Assembly: GCA_018902385.1 (NCBI GenBank)
Contig: JABSSW010000083.1
Location: 41,802 to 105,801 of the forward strand
DNA from: Physcia stellaris
Taxonomy: Eukaryota > Ascomycota > Lecanoromycetes > Caliciales > Physciaceae
Length of the DNA stretch: 64,000 bases
Direction: 5' to 3'
Below are positions 60,560 through 64,000 of this stretch, one piece after another; positions within the stretch are counted from its first letter, which is position 1; each line of letters opens with the position of its first letter. A model generated the notes under the pieces. It worked only from the letters and a program-made list of their open reading frames with translations, was not told the DNA's origin and ran no database searches. The position numbers and the translations under genes were made by a program.

Positions 60560-61620
60560 TTCGATTTTCACAATTTTTTGCAAAAACGTTCATTTTGTTC
60601 GTCAAAAAAAAACAATAATTTACGTTTATGTGTGAATTACAAAAATTTTAATGTTTTCACGATAAAGAATAAATATTTTTTATCGTTAATCGATGAAAAT
60701 TTAAATAAATTCAACAAAATCGTTAAATATATCAACATTGATTTGATTGTTGTTTATCATCGATTGCGTATCAAACATGAAAACGAATAAAAAACAATTT
60801 TTCGTATTCGTTATGATTATTTCGAATATAACGTATTTTTTTTCAATTTCATTAACGTTTCGACGACGTTTCAAAATTTCATCAATAAAATTTTAGCGAT
60901 TCGTTTCGATATTAACGTCATTGTATATTTGAATGATATAGTAATTTATTCGATGAACGTCGAAATTCACGTCGACGATATCAAATGAATTTTTGATCGT
61001 TTTAAAAAAAATAAATTATACATTATTTTTGAAAAATGCAAATGATTCGTTGACGAAATAGATTTTTTTGAATTCGTCGTTTTTTTTTCAAAAAATGAAA
61101 ATGCAAAACAAAAAAATCGAAATTATTCAACAATGATCAATATTTCGTAACGTTTTCGATATCATGCAATTTCTCGACATCGTTAATTTTTATCGACGAT
61201 TCATTAAACATTTCAATAAAATTGTTGAATTTTTGATCGTTATGTTAAAAAAATCACAAAAATTTCGAAAAAATATTCGTAAACGCAAACGAAATCAAAA
61301 TCGAAATCGCAACAAATCATCGAATATTCACATTTTTTTGATCAATGAAACGTTGAAAATTTTCAAACGATTTCGTAAAACATTTATCGAAATATCAATT
61401 TTACGTCATTTCGATTTCGAACGCGTTATTCGAATCGAAATCGACGCATTCGACAAAATCATCGAAATCATTTTATGTCAACAAAACGACGAGAATTATT
61501 GACATTTCGTTGCGTATTTTTCGCGTAAATTGATTTCGATCGAATGTCATTACAAAATTCATGACAAAAAATTGTTGATTATTGTGATTTCGTTCAAATA
61601 ATGAAAACATTATTTCGAAA
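60560..61620 (+). pseudogene. Gypsy RT-RNase H remnant
   Basis: The frame at 60,578-60,790 reads NNLRLCVNYKNFNVFTIKN and LSLIDENLNK, the classic fingers-palm start of Gypsy RT. Near 60,930 the catalytic box reads VYLNDIVIYS in place of YxDD, so one catalytic Asp is Asn. The part from 61,164 (DIVNFYRRFIKHF) is the RT connection, and FVAYFSRKL with YKIHDKKLL (about 61,505-61,580) is RNase H. Several frames and TGA stops break it. Confidence 0.8.
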
Positions 61621-62399
61621 ACGCAAAAAAGCAAATTTTTGTTTTTATTGATCATCGCAATTTGAAACAATTTATGATTACAATTAAATTGTTTTCACGT
61701 CAAATTCGATGAATTCAAAAATTGAATCGATATAATTTTTTAATCGATTATCGTTTCGATAACAAAAATTTTGTTGACGAATTTTCAAAACGATTTGATC
61801 ACATGATGATTATTAAAAAAAACGTCGAAAACAATCGTCAAATTTTGAAACAATTGCAAAAATCATTGATCGCAAATTCGAAACGTTTCGAAAAAATACG
61901 AATAAATGCGATCAAAATCATGAATACGATGCATATCATGAAACGATTCATGAATGTGATGCATAACATGAAACGTCGATCGCATTTAAATAATTCAACA
62001 ATCGAATTAATCAACGTTGTTTCGAAAATATTTGATTTAAAAAATTCAAAACGAAATCGAATTTCAATCAACGTTGTTTCGAAAACATTCGATTCAAAAA
62101 ATTCAAAAAATTCGAAACATTCGATTGAACAGAAATCAAACGTGACATTTATAAAATGAAAAATTTTTGTGTTAAAATCAACGATTGTATTTGAATGCGC
62201 AATGCATAAAATTCGAATACAAATTGTTTTACGAAAAAAAACGACATATAACGACGAATCAACACAATCATTGTTAAATTTCGTTCGTGATTTGATCGTT
62301 AAAAATCAATTCGTTTTTGAAATATGTCGAAAATTAATTATTTCGAAAACAAAAACAAATCATTGATAACACAAAAATGAATATTTGTATTACGACGAC

Positions 62400-63310
62400 G
62401 TCGTTTACATTTTAAAAAATTTGCGTGAAAACGTTATTCGTGTCAATCACGATAATTCGTTCGTTGATCATTTCGACATCGAACGAACGTTGAAATTGAT
62501 ACGTCGAAAATATTATTGATCGAATTAAAATTTTATCGAAATTTTTGAAATGCGACAACAAATCAAAAAATATTGTAAACATGCGTCGTTTGTAAACGAA
62601 ACAAAATTGCACGACACAAATCATACGACGAGTTTTTTTTTTTCGATTTTTGAATTTAAATGAATTGATTTTTTCATGAATTTCGTGACAGAATTTTTTT
62701 CAAATAAAACGTGAAATGAAACGATTTACGACTCGATTTTAATGATTGTGAATCGTTTAACGAAAATGATTCATTACATATTAACGATTAAAACGATTTT
62801 CGCAAAAAAATTGATCGAAATTTTATTTCGCGAAATCATTCGATTTCACGATTTTTTCGTCAATCGTTATCGACAAAAATTTCATTTTTACATTCAAATA
62901 CAACGATGCGTTGTGTTACGTTTTGAAAATCAAACGTAAATTGTCAATCGTTTTTCATTTTTAAATCGATGAACAAATCGAGCGAATGAACAACGTCATG
63001 AAACAAATTTTTCGCGTTTTCGTCAATTTCGAACAAAATGATTGAATAAAATTATTGTTCATGATCGAGTTCGTTTACAACAACAACAAACACGCATTCA
63101 CAAACATTTTTTCGTTTAAAATCATGTTTGAATATTCGTTTCGCATGTTTTTCGAAAAAATATGAAACAAAAAAATTAAATTTAAATTCGCAAAAAAACA
63201 CGTTGAACATTTAATTGAACTATTTCGAATATTGAAAAACAATTTACTCGTGACACAACAATAACAAACAATGTACAAAAACGAACGCACAAAATCAATG
63301 TCATACAACG
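62400..63310 (+). pseudogene. Gypsy integrase remnant
   Basis: The frame at 62,742-62,939 reads LIVNRLTKMIHYI-like sequence followed by FREIIRFHDF, the core of Gypsy integrase (compare IVDRLTKMAHF in the family, where Asp is common). The upstream zinc-binding part near 62,450-62,600 is only partly legible. It is broken by many stops. Confidence 0.7.
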
Positions 63311-63589
63311 TCGAAAATTACGTGAATTTGAACGATAAAAACATCAAAACTAAACGAAACAAAAAATTGAAATGAAATTTTTTTGAGTCATTTCAAATTT
63401 TAGAAACTATAAAAAATCAAATTTATCGTTTAAATTTATTCAAACGTTGACGCATTCACGACGTTTTTCACGTTTTTTTTTTAGAAAAATTCAATGTTAA
63501 AAAAAAAAAACATACGTTACATGTTTTTAAATTTTCGTATCAAATTGAAAATATTGAATTCGACGAAAACATGAAAATGAAAATCACAA

Positions 63590-63770
63590 AAAAATTTTAT
63601 GAAATCGAAATCATTAAAAACAACAAAATTTTCAAAACAAATGAAATTTCAAACAAACTTTACAACGAATTCGATTTTTATTATTTAATAAAATGAAAAA
63701 ATTATGAAAACGCGATTTGAAAATTCCGCATCGTTTGTCAAACATTTTCGAAAAATTTTGCGACAATTTC
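63590..63770 (+). pseudogene. Chromodomain remnant of the second Gypsy family
   Basis: The frame reads EFDFYYLIK, stop, KNYENAI, stop, KFRI. This matches the YLVKW-x-x-Y-x-x-xW layout of a chromodomain with both tryptophans replaced by TGA, as at the left element. Its position right after integrase supports the call. Confidence 0.6.
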
Positions 63771-64000
63771 ACAACGAAAATTCAAAAAAATTTGATGTCA
63801 ATAAAAAACAAATCATCGAAAATCACGAAAAAAATGAATTGAAATATTTATTGCATGTTAATACATTTCGTTTTTAAAAAATTTTGTATGTTATTTATTG
63901 TTTAGAATTTTACGACGCATGAAAATTGAATTGTGTCGAAATATTTTCAAAAATTGTTGTTCGATTCGATCGAACGATGAGTCGTTGAATAAAAAATGTG

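Larger units (their letters stand above)
58900..63800 (+). mobile_element. Second Gypsy family relic, gag to chromodomain
   Basis: On the plus strand, domains follow in Ty3/Gypsy order: gag-like frame (59,070-59,288), CCHC knuckle (about 59,535-59,585), protease linker (59,871-60,400), RT (about 60,560-61,270), RNase H (about 61,370-61,610), integrase (about 62,400-63,300) and a chromodomain remnant (about 63,590-63,770). Frames are broken mainly by TGA at expected tryptophans, for example before HFVAYFSRKL. It differs from the 54,950-58,000 relic and the left element in having a CCHC knuckle rather than the C2HC finger. LTR ends were not identified; the right end may lie beyond the window. 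Confidence 0.8.
52071..64000. other. AT-rich isochore, right flank
   Basis: The composition is extreme. In 61,261-61,500, which I counted by hand, all 42 cytosines precede A (18) or G (24), and none precedes C or T; only one G follows a purine. No host gene is supported. The block contains an inverted-repeat structure and two decayed Gypsy copies, all listed separately. Confidence 0.92.

Noticed and set aside
1-64000. tRNA or rRNA genes
   Set aside because: No stretch with the expected conserved T-loop and A-box strings in proper spacing was noticed; a tRNAscan-type run would settle it.

Overview
This window looks like nuclear DNA of a filamentous ascomycete (Pezizomycotina). Protein genes carry many short GT-AG introns (mostly 41-70 nt), and the products are fungal-type Dop1, Mon1, Sgs1/BLM, KLHDC4/Kel3, capping protein alpha, a Doa4-like deubiquitinase and Vps27. 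I cannot fix the class or species from sequence alone; a Dothideomycete-like genome with AT-rich isochores would fit, but that is inference.

Layout. (1) 1-13,540 is a very AT-rich block with no host gene. It holds a complete but dead Ty3/Gypsy retrotransposon on the minus strand (3,493-11,303; 192-bp LTRs; 5-bp target duplication GAAAT) inserted in older decayed repeats. (2) 13,540-52,070 is a gene-dense island of normal composition: DOP1 (-), MON1 (+), an unrecognised Ser/Pro-rich gene (-), SGS1/BLM RecQ helicase (-), a Kelch protein of the KLHDC4/Kel3 type (+), a broken PLP-dependent decarboxylase (-, pseudogene), a conserved low-complexity protein (+), F-actin capping protein alpha (+), a rhodanese-USP deubiquitinase (-) and VPS27 (+). 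(3) 52,070-64,000 is a second AT-rich block with two more decayed Gypsy copies on the plus strand (about 54,950-58,000 and 58,900-63,800) and an inverted-repeat structure (about 52,840-53,420).

Functional theme. Four of the host genes act in endosome/Golgi/vacuole traffic: DOP1 (Golgi-endosome recycling), MON1 (Rab7/Ypt7 activation), VPS27 (ESCRT-0) and the Doa4-like deubiquitinase (ubiquitin recovery from ESCRT cargo). DOP1/MON1 and deubiquitinase/VPS27 are each head-to-head pairs sharing one intergenic promoter region. No co-regulation is shown by the sequence itself.

Most interesting signal. The AT-rich blocks do not carry the usual CpA-directed RIP signature. The two LTRs of one element differ at 24 of 192 sites; all 24 are transitions and all fit C->T before C or T (CpY), or G->A after A or G (RpG). 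None falls at CpA or CpG. In the right flank C is found almost only before A or G. Consistently, tryptophan codons of the elements became TGA while CAA/CAG glutamine codons survived. This suggests a RIP-like or other strand-symmetric C->T process with CpY specificity, which standard RIP indices would miss.

Limits: all exon joins were made by eye from splice signals, reading phase and remembered family features; no alignment or search was run. Counts quoted were done by hand.
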